Shown: positions 17,133 to 25,648, counted from the first letter of the stretch. The stretch: DNA of 64,000 nt from Brumimicrobium mesophilum (GCF_003025005.1 NZ_PVSS01000001.1:1-64000), one strand, 5' to 3'. Program-made: numbers and translations. The notes: generated by a model not told the origin, from the sequence alone.

Positions 17133-18281
17133 TTAAAACTTCACATTAATTGCATCAATAATCATATTGATGTCTGCAACAGTGATATCCCACATATTAT
17201 CTGGAAATAACTCCATTAAGATAGCATGCTCTGGTTGAGACATTCTTCTTGTTTCAGTTGGAGCATAACGTAAATTCCATGCGAATGCATAAGCTTCAGA
17301 AAGTGAGTGAAATGCTTTTGCGTTATCAGATCCCAATTGTCCAATCGCTGCATTCAAGTAATAAACTGCTTGTTTAGCAGAAATCAATTCCCACATTAAA
17401 CGAATTTCTTGAATTGCTTCATCACGCTTGTCTAGATCATCATTTGAAATTGCAGCACGACCTTTCAAGAAGTTGTCCATCATTACTGAATTTGAATTCA
17501 AATCAGCATCACGACTGTTACAGTATTTACCCCAAAAACTACTTGGAATACTTGAAGGAAAGTCAGTGTCTACACCAAAATATCCGAAAGCCTCATCAAA
17601 ATGGTGCTCCATTGTAGTGTAGTATTTTCCATTTGCTGCATCAACAGCATCAGTATTGTCTACATTCATTTTAGCATCCGCAAAATATCCATTCACAGCT
17701 TGGTGCATGAATATAGCACCCATTAATCCTTTTTCAATTAACTGAACCGGCTCGTATCCATTTGCATCAAACAAATAAGCACTTGAACCTGAAGTTAAAA
17801 CTCCAGCTTGTCCACTTGCCGCCATCTCTCCGTTGTCATTACTTGCAACTGCTAAATCAGCCATCCAATCTTTAAACATTTGAACATCATTTGTAAATGT
17901 TTTGTTTTCCAATTGCTTTGAAGATGTAAATGAGAAGTTTCCTCCTCCATTGTCTCCAGTGTTTGCATACATATCCAATAAATCTTGTTCTGAAACAATT
18001 GCTCCAGTACCAGACTTCATTTTTACAACCATTTCTTCTAGTTGACTCAAACGATCTATTTGACCATCAAAATTTACAGTTGAATTCCCATTAGCATCTG
18101 TAAACATATAACTAGTAGGTACAGTATAACTTGTTCCGCCTTCTGTATCGAATTCACAAGAACCATCATCTTTCTGAGCTTCTGAATTGTAATTAATTGC
18201 AGATTCATCTGTACAACCTTCTTTTTTACAAGCGATTAACATTGTCGCTGCTGCTGTAAAAACAAATATTTTTTTGATCAT
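17133..18281 (-). CDS. DUF4856 lipoprotein, first gene of the putative iron operon
   Basis: A 382-residue lipoprotein (lipobox LIAC, Cys18). Right after the lipid site lies KKEGCTDESAINYN...DDGSC (Cys23, Cys42), nearly the same as in the lipoprotein at 7146-7949. From about residue 50 the DUF4856 domain begins (YTVPTSYMFTDANGNSTVNFDGQIDRLSQLEEMV) and runs helix-rich to the end, including MEHHFDEAFGYFGV and PEHAILMELFP. DUF4856 proteins often accompany imelysins and TonB receptors, which fits its place at the head of this operon. The function is unknown; surface capture of a metal or chelate is the working guess. It has its own promoter and an operator-like dyad. Confidence 0.85.
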   Translation of the reverse strand: MIKKIFVFTAAATMLIACKKEGCTDESAINYNSEAQKDDGSCEFDTEGGTSYTVPTSYMFTDANGNSTVNFDGQIDRLSQLEEMVVKMKSGTGAIVSEQDLLDMYANTGDNGGGNFSFTSSKQLENKTFTNDVQMFKDWMADLAVASNDNGEMAASGQAGVLTSGSSAYLFDANGYEPVQLIEKGLMGAIFMHQAVNGYFADAKMNVDNTDAVDAANGKYYTTMEHHFDEAFGYFGVDTDFPSSIPSSFWGKYCNSRDADLNSNSVMMDNFLKGRAAISNDDLDKRDEAIQEIRLMWELISAKQAVYYLNAAIGQLGSDNAKAFHSLSEAYAFAWNLRYAPTETRRMSQPEHAILMELFPDNMWDITVADINMIIDAINVKF

Positions 18282-18306
18282 CTTAAGTATGTATTTTATT
18301 TTGTCG

Positions 18307-18337
18307 CAAATTTAAGGAGGTAGTTTTGAATTCACAA
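18307..18337 (-). promoter_or_regulatory. Promoter of the DUF4856-imelysin-HTTM-TonB operon
   Basis: Minus strand: -33 TTG (plus 18335-18337), 20-bp spacer, -7 TAAATTTG (plus 18307-18314), 25 bp before the ATG at 18281. Spacer length, -7 sequence and the GTATTGTGAA context around the -33 box equal those of the promoter at 7967-7997. Confidence 0.7.
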
Positions 18338-18354
18338 TACCATAAAAGTGGTAT
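18337..18354. promoter_or_regulatory. Operator-like dyad, copy 2
   Basis: ATACC-N8-GGTAT, extendable to AATACCA-N6-TGGTATT over 18336-18355 (7+7 bp). It shares one base with the -33 box, exactly as copy 1 does at 7997-8014. It also lies about 31 bp upstream of the msrB -7 box, so a bound protein could influence both divergent units. Confidence 0.65.
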
Positions 18355-18385
18355 TTAGAATCATTTTAAATAAACTTAAATTTGA

Positions 18386-18393
18386 TATATTTG
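18386..18393 (+). promoter_or_regulatory. Putative -7 box of msrB
   Basis: TATATTTG fits TAnnTTTG and lies 44 bp before the first msrB ATG. No clear TTG is found at the -33 position, so the call is tentative. Confidence 0.4.
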
Positions 18394-18437
18394 TAATTGA
18401 ACATAACCGAGTGTTGAACGTTTTATAAAAAAGAAAA

Positions 18438-18818
18438 ATGATGTCAGAAGAAAATAAATACAATGAATTATCAGCTGAAGAGCACAGAGTAATTATTAAT
18501 AAAGGAACTGAAAGACCATTTACAGGAGCTTTACTAGATGAAAAAGCGGAAGGTGTTTATACATGTAAACAATGCGATGCTCCCCTTTACACTTCAGAAT
18601 CAAAATTTAACTCTATGTGCGGATGGCCATCTTTTGATGATGAAATTGACGGTGCTGTAGAACGTGTTTTGGACGCTGATGGAAGAAGAACTGAAATTGT
18701 ATGTGCGAACTGTAAAGGACATCTAGGCCATGTTTTTGAAGGAGAAATGTTAACTGCTAAAAACACGAGGCATTGTGTAAACTCTGTCTCAATGAACTTC
18801 AAGCCAATTGTGTTTTAA
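18438..18818 (+). CDS. msrB: Peptide-methionine (R)-S-oxide reductase
   Basis: A 126-residue stand-alone MsrB that reduces methionine-R-sulfoxide in oxidised proteins. Visible: the zinc site of two CxxC pairs (CKQC about 46-49 and CANC about 95-98), the CGWPSF motif, GHLGHVF, and the catalytic Cys in RHCVNS (about 116-118) followed by MNF. Its length is normal for a single-domain MsrB, with no MsrA fused. It starts with two consecutive ATGs (18438 or 18441). There is no signal peptide, so it is cytoplasmic. It is divergent from the iron-type operon and followed by a terminator hairpin. Linkage of an oxidative-damage repair gene to an iron operon may be incidental. Confidence 0.95.
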   Translation: MMSEENKYNELSAEEHRVIINKGTERPFTGALLDEKAEGVYTCKQCDAPLYTSESKFNSMCGWPSFDDEIDGAVERVLDADGRRTEIVCANCKGHLGHVFEGEMLTAKNTRHCVNSVSMNFKPIVF

Positions 18819-18877
18819 AAATCCATTATCGGCGTTACTCCCAGTTTTGAAAACTGACATTGATGACATTTCAATAC

Positions 18878-18927
18878 GTATGGTGCGGACGTTTTACAAA
18901 ACGTCCACACGGTAACACATACTTTTT
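18878..18927 (+). terminator. Terminator-like hairpin after msrB
   Basis: A stem of GGACGTTTT/AAAACGTCC (18887-18906, 2-nt loop) with outer pairs GTG/CAC and a basal GTATG/CATAC (18878-18882 / 18918-18922) is followed by TTTTT (18923-18927). It lies 60 bp after the msrB stop. The GCGGACGTTTT/AAAACGTCC core also looks like a dispersed palindrome. Confidence 0.6.
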
Positions 18928-18986
18928 CGCTTGCGTAAAATTTGGAAAAACATTTGAAATTCCCGCCTTTATAATCGTTTGAATAG

Positions 18987-18994
18987 TATTTTTG
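18987..18994 (+). promoter_or_regulatory. Putative -7 box of ctaA
   Basis: TATTTTTG matches TAnnTTTG and lies 33 bp before the ctaA ATG. No good -33 TTG is present at the right spacing. Confidence 0.4.
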
Positions 18995-19027
18995 TAAAGT
19001 GACATTTTTTTATAAAAATAGCTTGTA

Positions 19028-20041
19028 ATGAAATACGGAAAGTGGTTTGTTAGCGTCAATTGGATAACTTTAGTTTTTATTTTTCTCGTAGTGATAGCGG
19101 GAAGCTTTGTTAGAATTACAGGAAGTGGAATGGGATGTCCGGACTGGCCAAAATGCTTCGGTCAATGGGTTCCACCAACAGACAGTTCTGTTTTACCAGA
19201 TGATTACAAGTACATCTACAGCGAAAAGCGCGCAAAGAAAGTTGAAAAATTCAGCAACATTCTAGAATCAATTGGAATGGAGGAAACAGCTGAGAAAATT
19301 CGAAATGACAAATCAATTTTATACGAACAAGATTTTAACGTAAGAAAAACGTGGACAGAATATGCCAATCGCTTGTTTGGTTTCATGGCCGGAAATGGAG
19401 TTTTACTCGTTTTTCTTTGGATAATGCTCAAATACCGTAAACGAAAGTTGGTCATTGTTTCCACTGTCAACCTCCTTTTATTGGTGTTCCAGGCTTGGTT
19501 TGGCTCTATAGTTGTCGCGACAAACCTTGTTCCATGGACAATTACTGTACATCTCTTCTTAGCGCTGGTCATAATAGGGTTACAGCTTTACCTCATTAGA
19601 ATTGTCGCTCCTTCTCAACAAAGAAATATTAGGGTAAGTAAACCATTTTATGCCTTGGTTTTCTTCATTTTCGTTGTTGTTTTTGCGCAAATGTTTTTAG
19701 GAACTCAAGTTAGAGAGGAAATTGACCACCTTACAAAAGCGGGAATTGGAAGAGAAGGTTGGGCTGAAAATTTAGGTCTCATATTCTTTATTCACAGAAG
19801 TTCTTCTTGGCTAGTCTTGGGCTTAATCGCTGTGATGTTTTGGATTTCTAGAAAAAGAAAAGATTTACGCATCATTCATTGGGTTTTCGCAATGTTAGCG
19901 ATTGAATTATTAAGTGGAGTTATTTTAAACCATTTCAATGTTCCAGGTTTGGTTCAAACCGCACATTTATTATTTGCTTGTATCCTTTTTGGAATTTTAA
20001 TGATGGCGACGTTTAGACTGAAAACGAAGGAAATCACTTAA
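19028..20041 (+). CDS. ctaA: Heme A synthase (COX15/CtaA family)
   Basis: A 337-residue integral membrane enzyme that oxidises the C8 methyl of heme O to give heme A for cytochrome c oxidase. Eight hydrophobic helices are visible. The first ends in the family signature VRITGSGMGCPDWPKCFG with C37 and C43. Conserved haem-ligand histidines lie in later helices (TVHLFLALVIIG, FIHRSSSWLVLG, QTAHLLFACILFG). The long loop after TM1 (about 44-115) is typical of the Bacteroidota form. No ctaB or oxidase genes are adjacent. The aldehyde dehydrogenase starts 40 bp downstream and may be co-transcribed. Confidence 0.93.
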   Translation: MKYGKWFVSVNWITLVFIFLVVIAGSFVRITGSGMGCPDWPKCFGQWVPPTDSSVLPDDYKYIYSEKRAKKVEKFSNILESIGMEETAEKIRNDKSILYEQDFNVRKTWTEYANRLFGFMAGNGVLLVFLWIMLKYRKRKLVIVSTVNLLLLVFQAWFGSIVVATNLVPWTITVHLFLALVIIGLQLYLIRIVAPSQQRNIRVSKPFYALVFFIFVVVFAQMFLGTQVREEIDHLTKAGIGREGWAENLGLIFFIHRSSSWLVLGLIAVMFWISRKRKDLRIIHWVFAMLAIELLSGVILNHFNVPGLVQTAHLLFACILFGILMMATFRLKTKEIT

Positions 20042-20081
20042 TTTTTATATTTTTACACTACACGATAAAGTCATATTCACA

Positions 20082-21524
20082 ATGGAAAAAATACAGAACT
20101 ACATCAACGGAAAATTTGTTGCTCCAAAAGCAGGAAACTACTTCGACAATATAGAACCTGCAAAAGGAATTGCGTATTCTTTAATACCTGATTCTCAAGC
20201 GGAAGATGTTGAAGAAGCAGTTGAAGCGGCTAAAGCTGCATTTCCGAGTTGGTCTGGATTAAGCATTGAAGAACGAGGAGATTGGATGATGAAACTTTCT
20301 GAAGGAATCGCTGCAAGAATGGATGAATTCGTTGAAGCCGAAAGTAGAGATAATGGAAAACCAGTTAAATTGGCCGAACATGTTGATATTCCTCGAGCAA
20401 TCTCAAACTTCAAATTTTTCGCCACTGGTGTTCAGCACTTTGCTTCTGAATCTCATGAAATGGTGGGTGTGGGTGTGAATTATACGCTCCGCAAACCACT
20501 TGGCGTTGTAGGATGTATTTCACCTTGGAACTTGCCTTTATATTTATTCTCTTGGAAAATCGCACCAGCAATGGCAACAGGAAATTGTGTTGTGGCAAAA
20601 CCATCTGAAGTTACACCCTACACTGCTTACTTGTTGTGTAAAGTAATGGAAGACATCGATTTCCCGAAAGGAGTTTTGAATATCGTTCACGGATTTGGCC
20701 ACACTGCAGGTGACGCCATTGTTCGTCATGAATTAACAAAAGCCATATCTTTTACTGGTGGAACAACAACTGGTCAAACAATTGCAAAAATTGCGGCACC
20801 AATGTTCAAAAAACTTTCATTAGAACTAGGTGGGAAAAATCCAAATATCATTTTTGATGATTGTGATTTCGATGAAATGATGACAACTACCATTCGTTCA
20901 AGTTTTGCCAACCAAGGTCAAATTTGTCTATGTGGATCAAGAATTTTCGTTCAAAAAGGAATTTACGAACGTTTCAAGAAAGAATTTGTAGAAAAAATCA
21001 AAAAATCGAGGGTTTCTTATCCTAACGATCCAAAAGCTCAATTGGGTGCTGTAGTTTCGAAACCACACATGGAGAAAGTTCTAAGCTATGTTGAATTAGC
21101 CAAAGAAGAAGGCGGAACAATCTTAGCGGGTGGACACCAAGTGAAATTAGACGCACCTTATGATCAAGGGTTTTATATTGCGCCAACAATTATCGAAGGG
21201 TTGGACTATAACTGTAGAACAAACCAAGAAGAAATCTTTGGTCCTGTAGTTACCTTAACGCCTTTCGAAACGGAAGAAGAGGTTTTGATGATGGCGAATT
21301 CTACACAATATGGTTTATCAGCAACAATCTGGACAAATAATTTAAAACTAGCGCACAGAATGGCTAACGATATCGAAGCAGGAATTGTGTGGATTAATGC
21401 TTGGTTGGTAAGAGATTTACGTACGCCGTTTGGTGGAACGAAATCCTCTGGAGTTGGTAGAGAAGGTGGCTGGGAAGCAATGAAATTCTTTACAGAGCCG
21501 AAGAATGTATTCGTGAAATATTAA
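20082..21524 (+). CDS. NAD-dependent aldehyde dehydrogenase, aminomuconate-semialdehyde type
   Basis: A 480-residue cytosolic ALDH of normal length. Catalytic Cys282 lies in FANQGQICLC, general base Glu248 in LSLELGGKNPN, and the NAD-binding segment is SFTGGTTTGQ (about 223-232). The SPWNLPLYLF segment (about 147-156) and the CLC motif after the nucleophile are those of ALDH8A1 / 2-aminomuconate- or 2-hydroxymuconate-semialdehyde dehydrogenases, which act in tryptophan (kynurenine) and aromatic breakdown. No other kynurenine-pathway gene is adjacent, though a KynB-like cyclase family gene occurs at 54083-54820, so substrate assignment stays tentative. Downstream lies a CGCAGAG-type repeat remnant. 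Confidence 0.85.
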   Translation: MEKIQNYINGKFVAPKAGNYFDNIEPAKGIAYSLIPDSQAEDVEEAVEAAKAAFPSWSGLSIEERGDWMMKLSEGIAARMDEFVEAESRDNGKPVKLAEHVDIPRAISNFKFFATGVQHFASESHEMVGVGVNYTLRKPLGVVGCISPWNLPLYLFSWKIAPAMATGNCVVAKPSEVTPYTAYLLCKVMEDIDFPKGVLNIVHGFGHTAGDAIVRHELTKAISFTGGTTTGQTIAKIAAPMFKKLSLELGGKNPNIIFDDCDFDEMMTTTIRSSFANQGQICLCGSRIFVQKGIYERFKKEFVEKIKKSRVSYPNDPKAQLGAVVSKPHMEKVLSYVELAKEEGGTILAGGHQVKLDAPYDQGFYIAPTIIEGLDYNCRTNQEEIFGPVVTLTPFETEEEVLMMANSTQYGLSATIWTNNLKLAHRMANDIEAGIVWINAWLVRDLRTPFGGTKSSGVGREGGWEAMKFFTEPKNVFVKY

Positions 21525-21527
21525 TCT

Positions 21528-21585
21528 TTTAACCGCAGAGAAAAAGCAGAGGTTTCGCTGAGGTCGGAGAGAAAAAGCAAGGCTC
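21528..21585 (+). repeat. CGCAGAG/GCAGAGG-type intergenic repeat remnant
   Basis: AACCGCAGAG, GCAGAGG, CGCTGAGG and GGAGAG steps follow each other directly after the aldehyde dehydrogenase stop. Runs of CGCAGAG-like units are a familiar kind of dispersed intergenic repeat in many bacterial genomes. It is probably related to the ACACAGAGG elements at 37821 and 58001 in this window. Confidence 0.45.
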
Positions 21586-21598
21586 AAACATCGTTGTG

Positions 21599-21997
21599 CT
21601 ATTCTACGAAAAACTTAATGAGATAATAGAAAATCGTGAAGTGTAAACTTGCGTTTAAAAGCAGTATCAAGATAAATGGAAAAGTAACTTGATCAGGATT
21701 TAGCTTTTTATATTCTTTTTCAGGCCATTGCTTGGCTAGTTTTCTGATTTGAGTACCTAAGATTACAGTTAGAATTAGATAAAAAAACATGTAAAATATA
21801 GCGAATAATTCGCCATTCTGATTCTCAACTTTATAAACGTAAATTAAAATTGGAGCGTAAGGAAGTATAAAGAATAATAAATATTTTACTCGCCCTTCAT
21901 AAAGACCTGACCACGAAAGACTTCTTAACATATACTCAACAGCCATGATTGGCGCTTTGAAGAATTCGATTTTTCTCTTATCCATTTTACTCATCAC
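21599..21997 (-). CDS. Small integral membrane protein, unknown
   Basis: A 132-residue protein with about three hydrophobic helices (roughly 40-55, 64-82 and 107-128) and a basic N-terminus (MSKMDKRKIEFFKAP). No motif or family is recognised. Alternative starts are the second Met (21994) or Met5 (21985). It lies 80 bp upstream of nothing on its own strand but follows dxs in the leftward direction, so read-through from dxs is possible. It is called real because of consistent membrane topology and lack of a competing frame. Confidence 0.55.
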   Translation of the reverse strand: MMSKMDKRKIEFFKAPIMAVEYMLRSLSWSGLYEGRVKYLLFFILPYAPILIYVYKVENQNGELFAIFYMFFYLILTVILGTQIRKLAKQWPEKEYKKLNPDQVTFPFILILLLNASLHFTIFYYLIKFFVE

Positions 21998-22077
21998 CCA
22001 TTAGATATACCAAAAAGACTATTGAGAAGAATGATGACCTAATTCGTAATTCTCCATTCGTAATTACTCAATTAGAT

Positions 22078-24042
22078 TCACCCTACCGAATACTTCACTT
22101 TCTCCTCTGAGCTCAATGAACTTTTTAATTCTGGCAACATGGCTATAACAGTTTTGATAATTCCATTTGCATCATATCCTGCTTCGGCGAAAAGCTCTTG
22201 TTGTGTTCCGTGGTGAACATATTCATCATGAATTCCAAGTCTTTTTACCTTCGAAGAATAACCTTGGTCGACCATGAATTCAAGAATTGCACTTCCCATC
22301 CCTCCCATTAAACAACCATCTTCAACAGTGATTACTTTATCGAATTTTGAGAATATTTCGTGTAATAAACTTTCGTCTAGTGGCTTCACAAAACGCATAT
22401 CGTAGTGAGCAACAGAAGCCCCCATTCCTTTCAATTCATTAATCGCATCTTGGGCGAAGTTCCCTGGGTGACCAATAGATAAAATTGCAATGTCTTCACC
22501 TGTCGTTACTTTACGACCTGTTCCAACTTTCATTGGTTTCATCTTCGTTTTCCATTCTGTCATCACTCCTTTACCTCTTGGGTAACGAATACTGAATGGC
22601 CCCATATTTTCTTGCTGAGCTGTGAACATCATATTTCTCAACTCTGCTTCATTCATAGGTGCAGCAACAACCATATTTGGAATGCTACGCATATAAGCAA
22701 TATCGTATGCTCCATGGTGAGTTGCTCCATCTGCTCCAGCAAAACCAGCGCGGTCTAAACAGAAAACAACATTTAAATTTTGCAATGCAACATCATGAAT
22801 CACTTGATCATAAGCACGTTGCATAAACGATGAATAAATATTACAGAATGGAACCAACCCTTGAGTTGCCAATCCTGCAGAAAATGTAACTGCATGTTGC
22901 TCTGCAATTCCCACATCGAATGAACGATCTGGCATTGCTTTCATCATAATATTTAAGGAAGAACCTGAAGGCATCGCAGGAGTAATTCCCATGATTTTTT
23001 CATTTTCCTCCGCTAATTCTACGATGGTATGTCCAAAAACTTCTTGGTATTTTGGAGGTTGAGGCGAACTTGGTACAATCTTTACGATTTCACCAGTATC
23101 TTTATTGAAAACCCCTGGCGCGTGCCATTGTGTTGGATTTCCTTCCTCAGAATATTTGAATCCTTTTCCTTTTTTGGTCAAACAATGTAAAATCTTTGGA
23201 CCAGGTATATCTTTTAAATCTTCTAATACTTTTGCTAACCCAATTACATCGTGACCATCTACAGGACCGAAATAACGGAAGTTTAGCGATTCAAACATGT
23301 TGCTTTGTTTCAACAAACTACCTTTTAAAGCAGTTGAAACTTTACTTACAACTGAACGTGCATCAGGACCAAATTTTGAAATCTTTTCCAACATTGTCCA
23401 AACCTCATCTTTTACTTTATTGTAAGTATGAGAAGTTGTGATGTCCGTTAAATAATCTCTTAACGCACCCACATTCGGATCAATCGACATACAGTTGTCG
23501 TTCAAAACCACCAATAAATTAGCGTCTTTTTCATAACCCGCATGATTCAATCCTTCAAAAGCTAAACCCGCTGTCATTGCACCATCACCAATTACAGCGA
23601 TATGTTGACGTTCCGGATGACCTTTGTAACGATTGGCAACCGCCATTCCCAATGCTCCAGAAATTGAAGTTGAAGAGTGACCAACACCAAAAGTATCATA
23701 TTCACTCTCGCTACGTTTTGGAAAACCACTTATCCCACCCTTCGTACGATTGGTAGGGAAAGCATCTCTTCTTCCAGTAAGAATCTTGTGGCCGTAAGCT
23801 TGATGTCCAACATCCCAAACCAATTGATCTGTTGGAGTATCGAATACATAATGCAAAGCAACTGTTAATTCAACGACACCTAAACTTGCGCCAAAGTGTG
23901 AATTCCCAATTTCTGAAACTACATCAATAATATATTGACGTACTTCCTCAGAAATTTGAGGCAATTGCTCTTCCGTTAACTTTCTTAAGTCTGCCGGATT
24001 ATTGATGTCTTTTAAAAGTTGACCTGGATTATATTTCGCCAT
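22078..24042 (-). CDS. dxs: 1-deoxy-D-xylulose-5-phosphate synthase
   Basis: A 654-residue thiamine-diphosphate enzyme that condenses pyruvate and glyceraldehyde-3-phosphate in the first step of the MEP isoprenoid pathway. The order of motifs is standard: WDVGHQAYGHKILTGR, the ThDP-binding GDGAMTAGLAFEGLNHAG, then NDNCMSIDPNVG, and in the pyrimidine-binding half GIAEQHAVTFSAGLA and LDRAGFAGADGATHHGAYD, with a transketolase C-terminal domain from about 500. Length is normal for Bacteroidota. A very good promoter sits just upstream. No other MEP gene is in the window. Confidence 0.97.
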   Translation of the reverse strand: MAKYNPGQLLKDINNPADLRKLTEEQLPQISEEVRQYIIDVVSEIGNSHFGASLGVVELTVALHYVFDTPTDQLVWDVGHQAYGHKILTGRRDAFPTNRTKGGISGFPKRSESEYDTFGVGHSSTSISGALGMAVANRYKGHPERQHIAVIGDGAMTAGLAFEGLNHAGYEKDANLLVVLNDNCMSIDPNVGALRDYLTDITTSHTYNKVKDEVWTMLEKISKFGPDARSVVSKVSTALKGSLLKQSNMFESLNFRYFGPVDGHDVIGLAKVLEDLKDIPGPKILHCLTKKGKGFKYSEEGNPTQWHAPGVFNKDTGEIVKIVPSSPQPPKYQEVFGHTIVELAEENEKIMGITPAMPSGSSLNIMMKAMPDRSFDVGIAEQHAVTFSAGLATQGLVPFCNIYSSFMQRAYDQVIHDVALQNLNVVFCLDRAGFAGADGATHHGAYDIAYMRSIPNMVVAAPMNEAELRNMMFTAQQENMGPFSIRYPRGKGVMTEWKTKMKPMKVGTGRKVTTGEDIAILSIGHPGNFAQDAINELKGMGASVAHYDMRFVKPLDESLLHEIFSKFDKVITVEDGCLMGGMGSAILEFMVDQGYSSKVKRLGIHDEYVHHGTQQELFAEAGYDANGIIKTVIAMLPELKSSLSSEEKVKYSVG

Positions 24043-24062
24043 GTGTTAGAATCGTAAGAGTG

Positions 24063-24094
24063 CAAAAATACATTTACTTATTATAGTTACAAAA
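24063..24094 (-). promoter_or_regulatory. Promoter of dxs
   Basis: Minus strand: -33 TTTTG (plus 24090-24094), spacer of exactly 19 bp, -7 TATTTTTG (plus 24063-24070). It ends 20 bp before the dxs ATG. This is among the best matches to the Bacteroidota housekeeping promoter in the window. Confidence 0.75.
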
Positions 24095-24187
24095 CACTTT
24101 AAACTTAATTAATGTTCAAAGATTGTTTTGAATTTTGAATCAAAGTGTAATTTAAGATATTTTGGGGGATATACAAGGAAAGTTGAA

Positions 24188-24802
24188 CTACCAATCTTCT
24201 AAATAATTCGCTGGTCCATGGTATAATATCCCATGAACTGTACTCGTTGATCTTCTAAATTGACGTGGTTCAACCGACCCTTCAAAAATTTCAGAATAAA
24301 TGATTTCTTTTCCAGTTTGAAGTTTTAATCTCATTTTAGTTTTCAAACTTCCATGGTATTTCTTGATTGGAATCATCACTTGATGGCCAGGCTCTAAGTT
24401 TAAAGATCTAAAATAACTATTCCCACATCCACTAGTTACCCAATATTCAATTGGAGACCATCTGCCTTTTTCGTTCATCGCTTCTTGAATCATTAATAAA
24501 CTTCCATCTTGAAGCTTTGCATTAAAAGTAGAGTCCGTTGTATTAATTAGGTGAGCAATAAAATGATTTTCAGGATTATCATCTGTCCAACCAAATCCCA
24601 AAGATTCTAAATTCTTTGCTTTTTCATTTACGTTAAATTGGAAATATAATTCATTAGGTCTAGGTTTAATTTTGCTCGCATCTATCTTTTCTTCATTTCC
24701 AATCTCATACCAAGCACGCATATTTCCATTCGGCTTTTCTTGCGCAAGAATAAAATTCGATAGAATAAAAAATGGAATTAGGAGAAGTGTAGATAATTTC
24801 AT
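24188..24802 (-). CDS. Exported protein of unknown function
   Basis: A 204-residue protein with a clear signal peptide (1-20, ILA-Q). The mature part is beta-rich with no recognised domain. Notable segments are FNVNEKAKNLESLGFGWTDDNP, a single Cys (about 126) in VTSGCGNSYF, and a basic C-terminal SVEPRQFRRSTSTVHGILYHG. It might be a periplasmic or surface beta-sandwich protein. It lies between dxs and an NRDE gene in the same direction, with 81 bp to the latter and 145 bp to dxs, and no partner is apparent. Confidence 0.65.
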   Translation of the reverse strand: MKLSTLLLIPFFILSNFILAQEKPNGNMRAWYEIGNEEKIDASKIKPRPNELYFQFNVNEKAKNLESLGFGWTDDNPENHFIAHLINTTDSTFNAKLQDGSLLMIQEAMNEKGRWSPIEYWVTSGCGNSYFRSLNLEPGHQVMIPIKKYHGSLKTKMRLKLQTGKEIIYSEIFEGSVEPRQFRRSTSTVHGILYHGPANYLEDW

Positions 24803-24883
24803 GTGATAGTATTTGATAATTAAATAACATAGAATTAGACCAAATTATTGTATTATCCAATCATAAATTAAAAATATTAACTA

Positions 24884-25648
24884 TCAAATTTCAAACACCA
24901 CATCATCCACATTCGAAGTATTTTCTGAATCATAAGTCCGCTCCACAAATTTCATATCTCCGTTTTTCGAAATAAGAAGCAAGGTAGAACATCGGGTTCC
25001 ATAATTATCGATATCAATAAAAATAGAGGATAAAGCCATTTCAAGCTCTTCATCTAATCCAGTTTCGGGAAGGTGATTTACTTCAGCTTTATTCTCATTT
25101 TTAAGAATAGAAAATAAAGTTTCATGGTCAAAATTATCCTTTTCGATTTCCTTTTTCAAATCATCTTTAGCAAGGACCAATTTTGGCCAAGGCGTATTCA
25201 ATAATGCATTGCTTACTCCATGAATTCCAGCTTCAATTTTTGTGATTGAATTAGAAATATTCGAATAATGAAAAACTCCATGCTTATCGCCCAACAACAA
25301 ATTAAAACCATTGTATTTCGCAGCATCTTTTTGTAAATGTTGAAGATAATTCTCTGCTGAGTCAGTTGATTTTAGAAATTGAGGGATTAAATTTCCTCTG
25401 GTTGGTGCAAATTGCTTAATATTTTCAATATCTCTGTGATTCGTAACAGCAGCCCACTTCCCGGTTTCTCCTATTCCGAACCAAGTTCCACCACCTTCCA
25501 AATCTCTTCCAGCAAGGATATTCACCTCCTTATCTTCAGTCCAAAAATGTGCTTTTTGAGCAGGACGTTTATGAAATTCGTCCCTATTAGCGATGAGAAT
25601 TAAAGGATATTCTGCGGAGACTTTATATGCAAATGCAATTAGACACAT
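24884..25648 (-). CDS. NRDE family protein (TANGO2-like)
   Basis: A 254-residue protein of the NRDE/TANGO2 family, named for the Asn-Arg-Asp-Glu motif seen here as LILIANRDEFHKRP (about 16-29). It starts MCLIAFAY, so Cys2 would become an N-terminal nucleophile after Met removal, as in Ntn-hydrolase folds. Other conserved pieces are LAGRDLEGGGTWFGIGETGKWAAVTNHR, PTRGNLIPQFL and, near the end, YGTRCSTLLLISKNGDMKFVERTY. Family members are implicated in haem/lipid handling in eukaryotes, but no bacterial reaction is established. No signal peptide is seen. Confidence 0.9.
   Translation of the reverse strand: MCLIAFAYKVSAEYPLILIANRDEFHKRPAQKAHFWTEDKEVNILAGRDLEGGGTWFGIGETGKWAAVTNHRDIENIKQFAPTRGNLIPQFLKSTDSAENYLQHLQKDAAKYNGFNLLLGDKHGVFHYSNISNSITKIEAGIHGVSNALLNTPWPKLVLAKDDLKKEIEKDNFDHETLFSILKNENKAEVNHLPETGLDEELEMALSSIFIDIDNYGTRCSTLLLISKNGDMKFVERTYDSENTSNVDDVVFEI

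Noticed and set aside
20082-21524. Kynurenine pathway operon involving the aldehyde dehydrogenase and the cyclase at 54083
   Set aside because: The two genes are 33 kb apart, with no other pathway genes near either; substrate specificity cannot be read from sequence alone.
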